A DNA stretch of 64,000 bases from Bacillus sp. B-jedd (GCF_000821085.1 NZ_CCXR01000001.1:1757001-1821000), one strand, 5' to 3'. Shown: positions 8,257-16,887, counted from the stretch's first letter. The notes: a model not told the origin generated them from the letters alone. Numbers and translations are program-made.

Positions 8257-9259
8257 GTGCAATCACCTCCACGTGATTCGTCCTGTCAATAAGATAAGAA
8301 ATAGCTTTGTCAATTTCAGTATTTTCTCCCGTCAATTCCATAATGAAGATGCCTAAAGGAATCGACTGGATGTACTCGATTTTCCCATGAAGGATATTGC
8401 CTTTTACCCTGAATTGCTGGAGGACATCCGAGACAATCGCTTCCTCGGCGGCGCCTCCCTTGAAGGTGATTTTTACGACGGTGCCCTGGCGCCGTGCCAA
8501 GAGATGTTCCGGCAATTCAAAATGGAGAACGCTGTTGATGAAAGCCTTTGTCAGCGGCTCTTTCGGGTTCGCGAAAATCTCGTAAACCTGTCCTTCCTCG
8601 ATGATTTTTCCGTCCTGCATGACCGCGATCCGGTCACAGATTTCCTTGACAACATCCATTTCGTGGGTGATCAGGACGATGGTGAGGCCAAGTTCGCGGT
8701 TGATTTTTTTCAAAAGGGAAAGGATGGACTTTGTCGTACTCGGATCGAGCGCCGACGTCGCTTCATCGCATAGAAGGACATTCGGATCATTCGCGAGTGC
8801 CCTGGCGATGCCGACACGCTGCTTTTGCCCGCCACTCAGCTGTGACGGATAAACATCCCGCTTATCGGAAAGTCCGACAAGCTCGAGCAATTCCGTCACT
8901 CTTATTTCAATTTCAGCACTGTACTTCCCGGCGGCTCTTAAAGCAAACGCGACATTTTCGAAAACTGTTTTAGAAGAGACGAGATAAAAGTGCTGAAAAA
9001 TCATCCCGATTTTCTGCCTCGCTTCACGCAGGCGTTTATCTGACAGGGAGGTTAGTTTCACCCCATCGATGGTGATTTCACCTGATGTCGGCTTTTCCAA
9101 TAAGTTCAGGCAGCGGAGCAATGAGCTCTTTCCGGCTCCACTGTATCCGACAATCCCGAAGATCTCTCCTTTATTAATCTCAAGCGAGACATTGTCAACG
9201 CCAGTTACAATTCCCTTCCTCGTTTTATACTCTTTAACCAAACTATCGATAACAATCAT
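8249..9259 (-). CDS. metN: Methionine ABC transporter ATP-binding protein
   Basis: A 336-residue ATPase. Walker A is GYSGAGKSSL (about residue 38), the signature is LSGGQKQRVGIARAL, and Walker B is VLLCDEATSALDP. The C-terminal 75 residues form the NIL domain (IVSDVLQQFRVKGNILHG onward) that binds methionine and inhibits transport when the cell is replete. It is the first gene after the SAM-I riboswitch, with RBS AGGGGGA. Family and operon are unambiguous. Confidence 0.95.
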   Translation of the reverse strand: MIVIDSLVKEYKTRKGIVTGVDNVSLEINKGEIFGIVGYSGAGKSSLLRCLNLLEKPTSGEITIDGVKLTSLSDKRLREARQKIGMIFQHFYLVSSKTVFENVAFALRAAGKYSAEIEIRVTELLELVGLSDKRDVYPSQLSGGQKQRVGIARALANDPNVLLCDEATSALDPSTTKSILSLLKKINRELGLTIVLITHEMDVVKEICDRIAVMQDGKIIEEGQVYEIFANPKEPLTKAFINSVLHFELPEHLLARRQGTVVKITFKGGAAEEAIVSDVLQQFRVKGNILHGKIEYIQSIPLGIFIMELTGENTEIDKAISYLIDRTNHVEVIAHA

Positions 9260-9333
9260 GAAAATCCCCCTGGCATGTGCAAAATCAATCTCTTAATATG
9301 TAGTGAAGTTTTGCCTTTTAAAAAAACAAAAAA

Positions 9334-9356
9334 GCCTCTTTCATTCAGAAAGAGGC
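9334..9356 (-). terminator. Riboswitch expression-platform terminator (metN leader)
   Basis: On the minus strand GCCTCTTTC pairs with GAAAGAGGC and is followed by TTTTTTGTTTTTTT. It lies between the SAM-I aptamer and the metN RBS and is the terminator formed when SAM is bound. Confidence 0.92.
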
Positions 9357-9378
9357 ATCGTAAACTATCAGTTAACGA

Positions 9379-9480
9379 CTTATCTTTCAGAATGAATCCA
9401 TTCTGCAGGAAGTGGCACCGTTCCCAAAACTGGTGGTTGCCGGACGTCATAGGGCCTGTCCCTCGGTCTCTCTTGATAAG
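9379..9480 (-). promoter_or_regulatory. SAM-I (S-box) riboswitch aptamer
   Basis: Read on the minus strand the sequence starts CTTATCAAGAGAG, continues with GAGGGACAGGCCC and CCGGCAACC, and ends with CCTGCAGAATG and GAAAGATAAG. CTTATC and GATAAG form P1. These are the S-box signature elements. It should fold on S-adenosylmethionine and terminate transcription at 9334-9356, so metNPQ is transcribed only when SAM is low. Confidence 0.97.
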
Positions 9481-9507
9481 TGTTTAAGTATGAAATTTAT
9501 AATCCAT

Positions 9508-9536
9508 ATCATAATCCGATAAAAAATGGCTGTCAA
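9508..9536 (-). promoter_or_regulatory. Sigma-A promoter of metNPQ
   Basis: On the minus strand a consensus -35 TTGACA (9536-9531) and a -10 TATGAT (9513-9508) are 17 bases apart. Transcription would begin about 20 bases before the S-box P1 helix. Confidence 0.85.
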
Positions 9537-9708
9537 CAGCTAAATTTCACAGTATTTTCTTGTTACCGCTTACAATGTTGCTAATTAAGGGAATTGTCAA
9601 AAAATAAATTTTTGGTTGTTCTTTGACATTTTTGCTGAAATAGGGGAGAAAAGGTGTATGAGGATTGACAAAAATTTTGAAATAAAAGGTGTTAGGGGGG
9701 AGAAAATA

Positions 9709-10644
9709 ATGAATTATATGGTTAAGCTGGCAGCGGATATTTCTGATAATCTAATTGGATATACTATTGTTTCTGCTTCGTTGGGGCCGAGTGGAGAAAT
9801 ATGTATTCTTGGAGTGAATGAAGTCCCCGAATTGATTGATGGAATGTTTCCGCCTGTTCAAACTGAAACTACTCTTAATTACAAAGCAGTAATTGGGGGA
9901 AAGGGTTATAGGCAGCAAGTAGAAATGAAAAATCAAAAATGGAACTATCACTATATCCAATTAATCGATGAAAACAACATTCTACTGGTATGCGCTCGTG
10001 CTAAATTATACAAAGACGGTAAGTTTGACCTGAATGCAAAAGTTTTTGATTTGGACGGAAATTTGGTAAGAGAATTTCTACTTGGTGATGGGATTCAGGA
10101 TATATTTGTTACAAAGAAGAATAAAATTTGGACATCTTATTTTGATGAAGGCGTTTTAGGGAATTTTGGCTGGAATACCCCGATTGGAAGGTTTGGTTTA
10201 AGGTCATGGAATTCAGATGGAAAAGAGTGTTTTTTGTATCCAAACTATGGCTTGCATTTCATTGTTGATTGTTACGCGCTTAATGTTGCGGCTGAGGAGG
10301 AAGTTTGGTTTTATTTTTATACAGAGTTTGAACTCGGAAGATACAGCAAAGGTAAACTCGACTATTTTCAGCCAGACGTAAAAGGTTCGGATGGTTTTAT
10401 TGTGTTTAAAGAGTACTTTTTGTTTCGAGGAGGTTATAATGACCGGGATCAATATATCCTGTTCAAAATGGAGCCTGGAAACAAATTGTCTAAGCTAATG
10501 ACTATAACCATGGCAAATGAAGAGAATACTATTCTTAACGCCCAACATATAAGTTGCAGAGGGTATGAGATGCTTTTAGTAAATGATAAAAAAGCGTATG
10601 TGTTAAACCTAAAAGAATTTTTGCAAGATAGTGGGTTATTATAA
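9709..10644 (+). CDS. Hypothetical protein, unrecognised
   Basis: A 311-residue protein. I chose ATG 9709 since a run AGGGGGGAG stands six to eight bases before it; an upstream in-frame ATG at 9616 has no RBS. There is no signal peptide or membrane segment. The sequence shows repeated short beta-strand-like stretches (ENNILLVCARAKLY, KVFDLDGNLVREFLLGDGIQDIFV, KNKIWTSYFDEGV), which looks like a beta-propeller or similar all-beta fold, but I could not assign a family. Its codons are richer in A and T than those of neighbouring genes, which could mean recent acquisition. It is a single-gene unit, divergent from metN and convergent with the M14 gene. Confidence 0.7.
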   Translation: MNYMVKLAADISDNLIGYTIVSASLGPSGEICILGVNEVPELIDGMFPPVQTETTLNYKAVIGGKGYRQQVEMKNQKWNYHYIQLIDENNILLVCARAKLYKDGKFDLNAKVFDLDGNLVREFLLGDGIQDIFVTKKNKIWTSYFDEGVLGNFGWNTPIGRFGLRSWNSDGKECFLYPNYGLHFIVDCYALNVAAEEEVWFYFYTEFELGRYSKGKLDYFQPDVKGSDGFIVFKEYFLFRGGYNDRDQYILFKMEPGNKLSKLMTITMANEENTILNAQHISCRGYEMLLVNDKKAYVLNLKEFLQDSGLL

Positions 10645-10665
10645 AATTCGCTTGAACCTTAAAAT

Positions 10666-10697
10666 GCCGACGCCTTTCAATTCTGAAAGACGCCGGC
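10666..10697. terminator. Bidirectional terminator between convergent genes
   Basis: A 13-bp stem with two mismatches (GCCGACGCCTTTC / GAAAGACGCCGGC), followed by ACAATTTTT on the plus strand and ATTTTAAGG on the minus strand. It serves the hypothetical gene and the M14 peptidase gene. Confidence 0.75.
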
Positions 10698-10709
10698 ACA
10701 ATTTTTAGA

Positions 10710-13115
10710 TTACTTGATTGTCAGTGTGACTGAATTGAAGTTTGAAGCTTTGCTGAATGGGTTGTAGTTATTCTCGATGTTACCCGCGGCGTCGACGGCA
10801 AACCAGTTAATGACAGTTGATTTATTGATTTTCAAAGTTTCGGCAGGTTCGCGCGTCCCGGCAAGCCGGAGATGTTGTGATTCGAATGTCGGGCGGCTGC
10901 CATCGAGTGTATAGTAGATGGTGGCCGCTTCGCTCGTTTCAAAAGAAACTTCCACTGGCCCTGCGAATTTTCCGTTTCCTGGGACTGCTTTTGTGGAAGG
11001 CGGCTGTTTATCCTTTGATTGGTTGTAAGCAACCTTGATCAAGCCAATCAGTCCATTTGCAAATTCCATTGCCTCTTCATGGCCCTCTTCATAAGTTGGC
11101 TGGAATCCAACGGCTCGCCACCTGTTCGCAGTGGAATCCCAAAGATCCGCGCCGACTTCAAAGTTCCAAGCGTATATTCCTTTTTCATACCAGAGGTAGT
11201 CTGCTGAGTTTCCGGCTGCGGAGTATAATACATCCGGAATCGGACCTGTACGGCTAGGCAAAATTACGGTTCCGCGATGATCCAGAATGTCATTCAGGAT
11301 TTCGTTCGAAGCAGCCCAGTAGAAGGCTTCCTGCCCAGCTGTCGGGCGCGGCAAGGTAACTCGTTTAGGATCATAGGAGCCTGGGGACCACATGAAGTAG
11401 CCGCCATAGCTATGGATATTCATCGCAAATTTAATATTTGAATATTTATCCGCGAGCCAGACAAGATTCCTTGCCTCTGGCTCTGAATTTTCCGCTGGAC
11501 CCGCGTAAGTTGAACTTAAGCAATTCGTGCTGGAGGCGCCAACATATCCGTCAAAGACAGAACCGACAGAATGGTTCCGGTTCAAGTCAACTCCCCAGCC
11601 GTTGCGGTTTGCTGGGTCGGATTGGGCAGGTCCGCAATGATTGGTCATATTTTTTCGCTGCATATTGTAATCGTAGAAGCTGTAATTTGCGCCATCAGGG
11701 TTCACAGAAGGAATTAGGAAAATGTCGAGGTTGTTCACGAGCTGTTTCGTTTCCCCGTCATGCGCATAATTCCGTAATAACCGCTCGGCTGTTTCAATTG
11801 TCACAAGCGGAGTCACCCACTCACGGGCATGTTCCTGAGCATAGCCTAGGACACCTGGCTTGGAACCGTCGCGATACTTCCCGATGCGAATGGCTTTAAC
11901 GGTTTGTGGGTCGCGTGAAACATATTCAGGAGCGTTCAGGTTGTCCGATAGGTTACTAGAGGCTGCGGCTACTACACCTGTCCCCACATTTCCTCGGTAT
12001 GTCATGGCCGTAACAGGGCTGTTTGCGTTTGCATTAAGAGCATCAACGACTTGTTTTGCTGTACTTGTTATTTTTCCGGATGTATCAGTCGCCAGATTGA
12101 CGGTGATTTTTTTGCCATCTATCGCCACTTTTAAGGGCTGGCTGGCTTGTCCAGGATTTTTAAACTCGACTGTAATATCATTTCCGCCTTCATGGCCCCA
12201 TGCTTTTGAGGAGACGACTACTGCGGAAGATGTTACGCTGCCAATTGTTGCCTGGGCAAGGCGGCGGTACCCGTTTGTCTTATTTGGCATGTCGATAATT
12301 TCGACTAAATCCGGGAATTCATTGGCCAGCTGTTCTGCTCTTTCATACAGTTCATAAGGATCCATATAATGGTCGACAAATTCCTTGGCGTAATGCTTTT
12401 TCGGATTGCCTTTTTTCACTTCTCCAAGCCATTCTGTAACAGGGCTGGAGGCCGTGCCGCCAAGATTACTCGTTATGGAAACGCTTTCAGGAATAGCCGT
12501 GACCGGGACCTCGAACCAGTGATACATATATTCCCCATAATCCACAAATCGGCTTAATGTTACTTTTTTCTCCACTCCATTTTCAATCCATGAAGCAGTC
12601 AATGCTGTACTTGCGCTTGTACCCGCGCTGGTTTTCGCCTCTACATAAAGGAAGGTTGCCGACTGGTTCGTATAATGGTTGGCCCTCAATACTTTGATGG
12701 TATCTTCAGCTGCCGCTAGTGCTGACTGGCTCTGTGCAGCAGCATTCCTTTCAGTTGTCCGTTCATTCCACTGGGCTTCAGTGATGAGAGTTTCCTTTAC
12801 CTTAATCCCATGCTTCCTTAATTCTTTAATTTCTGAAGGAGTGACAACGACATCAGCCTCGATTACATCATCGTGCTGGTGGACATTGTGGGTCAGGTCA
12901 ATCCCCATTTCCGCCATTTTATCAAGAGCCGGTTTGTTCGGTACTTCGAGCTGGACGATGGAAGGGGACTCTTCAGGGAGGATTGGTTCGCCTTCAAGCT
13001 GCGCGGCGCGGATAACGCCTGGATGGCCAAGGGCCGGGTACACGGTTGTAAATCCTAACGCGCCAATTGCCGCAACAACGACCAGGCCATTCATGAATTT
13101 CTTTTTTCGTCTCAA
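10710..13115 (-). CDS. Secreted M14 family zinc carboxypeptidase with C-terminal chitobiase-type domain
   Basis: A secreted peptidase of about 801 residues. A start at TTG 13115 fits best: GGAGGTG lies six bases upstream, and the GTG at 13124 is part of that RBS. A basic N-terminus (RRKKKF) and hydrophobic stretch form the signal peptide. Residues about 240 to 690 form the M14 domain, with zinc ligands in QEHAREW (HxxE) and NIHSYGG and the catalytic Glu in WNFEVGAD. A stretch at about residues 280 to 390 (SKAWGHEGGNDITVEF on) is an insertion between the first strand and the zinc motif. The C-terminus (PVEVSFETSEAATIYYTLDG) resembles the chitobiase/beta-hexosaminidase C-terminal domain. It should trim C-terminal residues from extracellular peptides. 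Confidence 0.85.
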   Translation of the reverse strand: MRRKKKFMNGLVVVAAIGALGFTTVYPALGHPGVIRAAQLEGEPILPEESPSIVQLEVPNKPALDKMAEMGIDLTHNVHQHDDVIEADVVVTPSEIKELRKHGIKVKETLITEAQWNERTTERNAAAQSQSALAAAEDTIKVLRANHYTNQSATFLYVEAKTSAGTSASTALTASWIENGVEKKVTLSRFVDYGEYMYHWFEVPVTAIPESVSITSNLGGTASSPVTEWLGEVKKGNPKKHYAKEFVDHYMDPYELYERAEQLANEFPDLVEIIDMPNKTNGYRRLAQATIGSVTSSAVVVSSKAWGHEGGNDITVEFKNPGQASQPLKVAIDGKKITVNLATDTSGKITSTAKQVVDALNANANSPVTAMTYRGNVGTGVVAAASSNLSDNLNAPEYVSRDPQTVKAIRIGKYRDGSKPGVLGYAQEHAREWVTPLVTIETAERLLRNYAHDGETKQLVNNLDIFLIPSVNPDGANYSFYDYNMQRKNMTNHCGPAQSDPANRNGWGVDLNRNHSVGSVFDGYVGASSTNCLSSTYAGPAENSEPEARNLVWLADKYSNIKFAMNIHSYGGYFMWSPGSYDPKRVTLPRPTAGQEAFYWAASNEILNDILDHRGTVILPSRTGPIPDVLYSAAGNSADYLWYEKGIYAWNFEVGADLWDSTANRWRAVGFQPTYEEGHEEAMEFANGLIGLIKVAYNQSKDKQPPSTKAVPGNGKFAGPVEVSFETSEAATIYYTLDGSRPTFESQHLRLAGTREPAETLKINKSTVINWFAVDAAGNIENNYNPFSKASNFNSVTLTIK

Positions 13116-13136
13116 TCGATACACCTCCTATGTAGT

Positions 13137-13150
13137 TCCACTAAAGTGGA
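13137..13150. promoter_or_regulatory. 14-bp palindrome in the leader of the M14 gene
   Basis: TCCACTAAAGTGGA has perfect 6-base arms and lies between a TATAAT box on the minus strand (just upstream, near 13160) and the RBS of the peptidase gene. It could be an operator. Confidence 0.45.
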
Positions 13151-13296
13151 CAAGATTATTATAGTTTAAAGATTCAGAATATTATGTAGGTAATTAGGCC
13201 AAAATTTCGGTTTTCGAAGTAGTAGTAATTTACCAAGTTAGCGAGCTGTCGCTTTAAATTAGTTTAATAATCTGATTGAATACTATTTTTGCAAAA

Positions 13297-13405
13297 TAGG
13301 CCTCAAAGGAGATATCTGAGTCCGACCGGAAACAGAGTATACGTGAAGGCGAAGGATGCAAAAGGAAATGTGAGTGCGACAAGAATGGTGACAGTTTCAA
13401 AGTAA
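13297..13405 (+). pseudogene. Remnant of an Ig-like/surface-protein gene (3' end only)
   Basis: A frame ending at TAA 13403-13405 reads LSPTGNRVYVKAKDAKGNVSATRMV and then TVSK. This is typical of the last strand of a bacterial Ig-like or fibronectin-type domain at the C-terminus of a secreted protein. No start codon, RBS or upstream portion is present, and a good terminator follows at 13433. I read it as the tail of a decayed or deleted gene. Confidence 0.55.
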
Positions 13406-13432
13406 GAATTAAACGATTAAACAATCTAAACG

Positions 13433-13471
13433 AAAAAACCGTCCATTGCCAACGGCAGTGAACGGTTTTTT
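13433..13471 (+). terminator. Terminator of the remnant gene
   Basis: Stem AAAAAACCGTCCATTGCC / GGCAGTGAACGGTTTTTT with one mismatch and a 3-base loop, U-tract on the plus strand. Confidence 0.85.
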
Positions 13472-13500
13472 GTTGATTATTATAAGTTGCGAATTTCTTT

Positions 13501-14170
13501 AGAGCCCGAAGGCCAGGTCGCCGCTAGTCGTTCGGTCACTAAGTCTGCGTTTAGAGCCCGGAGGCCAGGCTACCGGTAGTCGTTCGGTCACTAAGTCTGC
13601 GTTTAGAGCCCGAAGGCCATGCTGCCGGTAGTCGTTCGGTCACTAAGTCTGCGTTTAGAGCCCGGAGGCCAGGTTGCCGGTAGTCGTTCGGTCACTAAGT
13701 CTGCGTTTAGAGCCCGAAGGCCAGGCTGCGGGTAGTCGTTCGGTCACTAAGTCTGCGTTTAGAGCCCGGAGGCCAGGCTGCCTGTAGTCGTTCGGTCACT
13801 AAGTCTTCGTTTAGAGCCCGAAGCCCGGGTTGCCAGTCCTCGTTCGGTCACTAAGTCTGCGTTTAGAGCCCGAAGCCCAGGTTGCCAGTCCTCGTTCGGT
13901 CACTAAGTCTGCGTTTAGAGCCCGAAGGCCAGGCTGCCGGTAGTCGTTCGGTCACTAAGTCTGCGTTTAGAACCCGAAGGCCAGGCTGCCTGTAATCGTT
14001 TGGTCACTAAGTCTTCGTTTAGAGCCCGAAGGCAAGGCTGCCGGAGGTGGTTCGGTCACTAAGTCTGCGTTTAGAGCCCGAAGGCCAGGCTGCCGGTAGT
14101 CGTTCGGTCACTAAGTCTGCGTTTAGAGCCCGAAGGCCCGGTTGCCGATAGTGGTTCGGGGTCTAAGTCG
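13501..14170. repeat. Tandem array: 13 units of a 52-bp non-coding repeat
   Basis: Units start with AGAGCCC at 13501, 13553, 13605, 13657, 13709, 13761, 13813, 13865, 13917, 13969, 14021, 14073 and 14125, exactly 52 bp apart with no indel until the last, degenerate unit. About 31 bases (TCGTTCGGTCACTAAGTCTG, CGTTTAGAGCCCG) are nearly invariant, while the part beginning AAGGCCAGGCTGCCGGTAG varies. Units 1 to 6 alternate GAAGG and GGAGG, suggesting duplication of dimers; units 7 and 8 are near-identical. Each unit has stop codons in several frames and 52 is not a multiple of 3, so it is not coding. CCGAA and TTCGG within each unit can pair on either strand. Confidence 0.95.
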
Positions 14171-14255
14171 ATTTTAATTTTGCTCAAATGAATAACTGGA
14201 ATCAAAAGAGCCAGCAAAGGTATTGGCGTGTTATCTTTGTTAGTTCCTGATATTG

Positions 14256-14615
14256 TTAATTCTTTTCCTCGGTTATCACAACTTCCCGGAAACCTTCTTC
14301 AGTTGCCTCAGCCATCTTGACCTTAGTGATTAAAGAGGCTCTGGCGATTAAATGAGCGGAGACCGGGGCTGTCAAAAATACGAAAAATATCCCAAGTAAC
14401 AGCCGGACACTTAAATAACCTTCACTTAGGAAGAAGAATAAAAACGTGCCGACGAGCGTGAATAAAACGCCGAGCGTCGAACTTTTGGAAGCTGCGTGGA
14501 CCCGTGTATACACATCCGGAAGGCGGATCAAGCCAATTGAGCTCAAAAAACTGGCCAGTGTGCCGGTCAATATGAAGATGGCGGTAATCACTTCACTGAG
14601 GGCGCCTAGGTTCAA
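14256..14615 (-). CDS. mrpG: Mrp Na+/H+ antiporter subunit G
   Basis: A 119-residue membrane protein of the MnhG/MrpG (PhaG_MnhG_YufB) family, three hydrophobic segments, with the conserved stretch IGLIRLPDVYTRVHAASKSSTLG. I chose TTG 14615, eight bases after AAAGGGG; this gives the usual family length, while the longer frame would add 21 residues read out of mrpF. It overlaps mrpF by 23 bases and is the last gene of the mrpABCDEFG operon. The subunit is needed for assembly of the hetero-oligomeric antiporter. Confidence 0.93.
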   Translation of the reverse strand: MNLGALSEVITAIFILTGTLASFLSSIGLIRLPDVYTRVHAASKSSTLGVLFTLVGTFLFFFLSEGYLSVRLLLGIFFVFLTAPVSAHLIARASLITKVKMAEATEEGFREVVITEEKN

Positions 14616-14877
14616 TGGCCGCACCCCTTTCCAGGAATCTCGCAAAAGCGAGTGTCCCAATAAATGATAATATTCCAATCAGGAGGATGACTTCGAAAAA
14701 CGCATGTGTCCTCAGGATGACAGAGGTGACTGCAACAGCGGCGATCGAGGTGATGCCAATTGAGTCAAGAGCCTGGATCCTGTCCGGGAGGGAAGGCCCT
14801 TTGATAAGCCGATAGATCGTTGCGATGAAGGAAAGAGCCAGAAACAATAACGAAATCTTCAATATGATCACAAACAT
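14593..14877 (-). CDS. mrpF: Mrp Na+/H+ antiporter subunit F
   Basis: A 94-residue protein with three predicted transmembrane helices and the MrpF signature KGPSLPDRIQALDSIG. The start ATG overlaps the end of mrpE, with AGGTGACCC ahead of it. MrpF in B. subtilis (MrpF/YufC) also affects cholate efflux. It is a component of the membrane Mrp complex. Confidence 0.94.
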   Translation of the reverse strand: MFVIILKISLLFLALSFIATIYRLIKGPSLPDRIQALDSIGITSIAAVAVTSVILRTHAFFEVILLIGILSFIGTLAFARFLERGAAIEPRRPQ

Positions 14878-15353
14878 TTCCGGGTCACCTTCTTAATTGA
14901 ATTTTCGAATCTGACTTGCGACTTCAAAATCGCTTCATTCGAATCTGATGTATCAAGGACATGGACAAATAACGACTTTTTATCCTCTGACACATCCATG
15001 ACGACAGAACCTGGTGTTAAGGTGACGAGGAGGGCGAGGAGGGTTACCTCGATGTCTGTTTCTAGATCGGTCTCAAGCGTCAGTGTACCAGGGCTGATTG
15101 CTAATTTTGGGCGTATGACATGGCTGATAACGGCATAGCCGGAAATGAATAATTCATGAATGAAAACCGCCGCGAGCTTGGCGATATTAATAAAAGTCGT
15201 CAAATAAAAATTATCCGGGAGGAAGCGTCGCAATAAAAACAGGACGATGATCCCGACGAAATAGCCGCTGGCGAACGTAAGGGGGCTCCAGTCTTCCTGG
15301 AGAGCCGTCCAAAGCAGTGCAATAAATAGATTGGTTAATACCTGTAAAGCCAT
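14868..15353 (-). CDS. mrpE: Mrp Na+/H+ antiporter subunit E
   Basis: A 161-residue protein of the MnhE/MrpE family: two N-terminal membrane helices, then a cytoplasmic domain with TLLALLVTLTPGSVVMDVSEDKKSLFVHVLD. I chose ATG 15353 because GGGGTGG precedes it at the right distance; a GTG three codons earlier lies in that RBS. There is a 43-base gap to mrpD that contains a TTTTGCAAAA palindrome within an inverted repeat (ATGCTTTTTTTTGCAAAAGCAT), so this is the only loose join in the operon. Confidence 0.93.
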   Translation of the reverse strand: MALQVLTNLFIALLWTALQEDWSPLTFASGYFVGIIVLFLLRRFLPDNFYLTTFINIAKLAAVFIHELFISGYAVISHVIRPKLAISPGTLTLETDLETDIEVTLLALLVTLTPGSVVMDVSEDKKSLFVHVLDTSDSNEAILKSQVRFENSIKKVTRKCL

Positions 15354-15405
15354 AGCGGCCACCCCATTCTAAGAGAGTTTAAGTATGCTTTTGCAAAAAA
15401 AAGCA

Positions 15406-16887
15406 TTAGTTCTTGTCCAGTACTGCATTAATATAAAGGGAAGGATTCATTAAGCTCTCAACAGCAAGCTCACTAAAGGAAGAAATTCCTTCCGCGCCAA
15501 GTCCAAGCACGATGGTCAAAGCAGTCAAAGTGGCAAGGGGAAACAGCATGCCTTTCTTGATTTCCTTCGCATCTTCTTCCCCAATATAAGGTTCTCCCCA
15601 AAAGCCGTTCATAAAGATTTTCATGACGGAATACAAGACCATCAAGCTTGTGAACAGGCCAAGCCCTCCTAACCAGTAGTATCCTGCTTCAAATGTCCCT
15701 TCCGTAATAAACACCTTGCCGATGAAGCCGCTGAATGGCGGAATCCCCGCCACAGATAAAGCAGCGATGAAGAACATCCATCCTAAGGCAGGATACGTCC
15801 TGATCAGCCCGCTGATATCCTTTAAGCTCGCTGTCCCGGTCATTGCAATAACCGTCCCGCCAATTAGGAAGAGGAGGGCTTTGATAAGAATGTCATGGAT
15901 TAAATAGTAGAGTGCCCCCGTAAATCCTTCGGCCGTACCGGAAGCAAGTCCGGCAAAAATAAATCCTACCCCGATAATGACGTTGTACGTTAAGATTCTC
16001 TTTATATCCGAATAGGCGATGGCGCCTATCGCACCGAGAACCATGGTCAGGGCGCTCATAATGCCAATAACGAGATGAGTTTTGTTCGGCTCATGATAAA
16101 AGACAAGGGTAAAGATTCTGAACATCGAATAAATGCCAACCTTTGTCAAAAGGGCCGCAAAGATAGCGGCAATCGCTGTTGGAGGCGCGCTATAGGAACC
16201 TGGAAGCCAGAAAAAGAGCAGCAAGCCTGCTTTTAAGCTGAATACAATCAAAAACAGGAAGGAGATCGCTGTCAACAAACCATCCTGACCGGCTTCAGCC
16301 ACGCGGACTGACAGGTGGGCGAAATTCAACGTGCCCAAGGTGGCATATAAGGTTGCAATGGCCACAAGGAAAAGGACGGAGGAAACCAGGTTTACAAGCA
16401 CATATTTGATTGACTCCCTCAGCTGTATCTTTGTTCCCCCGATTGAAATAAGGACATAGGAAGAGATCAGCATTACTTCAAAACAAACGAAAAGATTGAA
16501 AATGTCGCCAGTGAGAAACGATCCATTTACACCTGCGAGTAAAAACAAGAACAGCGGATAAAAGTAATGCCTCTCCCGTTCCTCGCCGATCGAGCGGAAG
16601 GCGTACATCAGGCAAAACAGCGAGACAACGCAAGCTGTCAAAAGAAGGAGGGCGGAGAACATATCCGCTGCCAGGCTGACTCCAAAAGGCGCCTCCCATC
16701 CGCCAATGTGAAGAACCTGGATGCCCTTTTCTTTAATCTGAGCAATTATCAGTGCTGAAACTGCCCCTGTCCCGGCGATCGCTGCAATCCCGAGCAGCCG
16801 GTGAATCCTGATTTTATTTTTAATCACCACCATGATCATCCCGGTAATTAACGGGATGATGATTGGCAGTATGAGTAAATTATTCAT
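15406..16887 (-). CDS. mrpD: Mrp Na+/H+ antiporter subunit D
   Basis: A 493-residue proton-channel-type subunit homologous to NuoM/NuoN and MrpA, with about 14 membrane helices. Key features are the conserved helix-5 Glu segment (NLFVCFEVMLISSYVLI), the Lys-containing AGLLLFFWLPGSYSAPPTAIAAIFAALLTKVG, and the HD-type ALYYLIHDILIKALLF. I prefer ATG 16887 (GAGAGG eight bases upstream) to the ATG two codons earlier. It overlaps mrpC. With MrpA it forms the proton/sodium path. Confidence 0.94.
   Translation of the reverse strand: MNNLLILPIIIPLITGMIMVVIKNKIRIHRLLGIAAIAGTGAVSALIIAQIKEKGIQVLHIGGWEAPFGVSLAADMFSALLLLTACVVSLFCLMYAFRSIGEERERHYFYPLFLFLLAGVNGSFLTGDIFNLFVCFEVMLISSYVLISIGGTKIQLRESIKYVLVNLVSSVLFLVAIATLYATLGTLNFAHLSVRVAEAGQDGLLTAISFLFLIVFSLKAGLLLFFWLPGSYSAPPTAIAAIFAALLTKVGIYSMFRIFTLVFYHEPNKTHLVIGIMSALTMVLGAIGAIAYSDIKRILTYNVIIGVGFIFAGLASGTAEGFTGALYYLIHDILIKALLFLIGGTVIAMTGTASLKDISGLIRTYPALGWMFFIAALSVAGIPPFSGFIGKVFITEGTFEAGYYWLGGLGLFTSLMVLYSVMKIFMNGFWGEPYIGEEDAKEIKKGMLFPLATLTALTIVLGLGAEGISSFSELAVESLMNPSLYINAVLDKN

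Noticed and set aside
13501..14170. The 52-bp array as a CRISPR
   Set aside because: Repeats are head to tail with the variable part still similar between units; there are no unique spacers and no cas genes.
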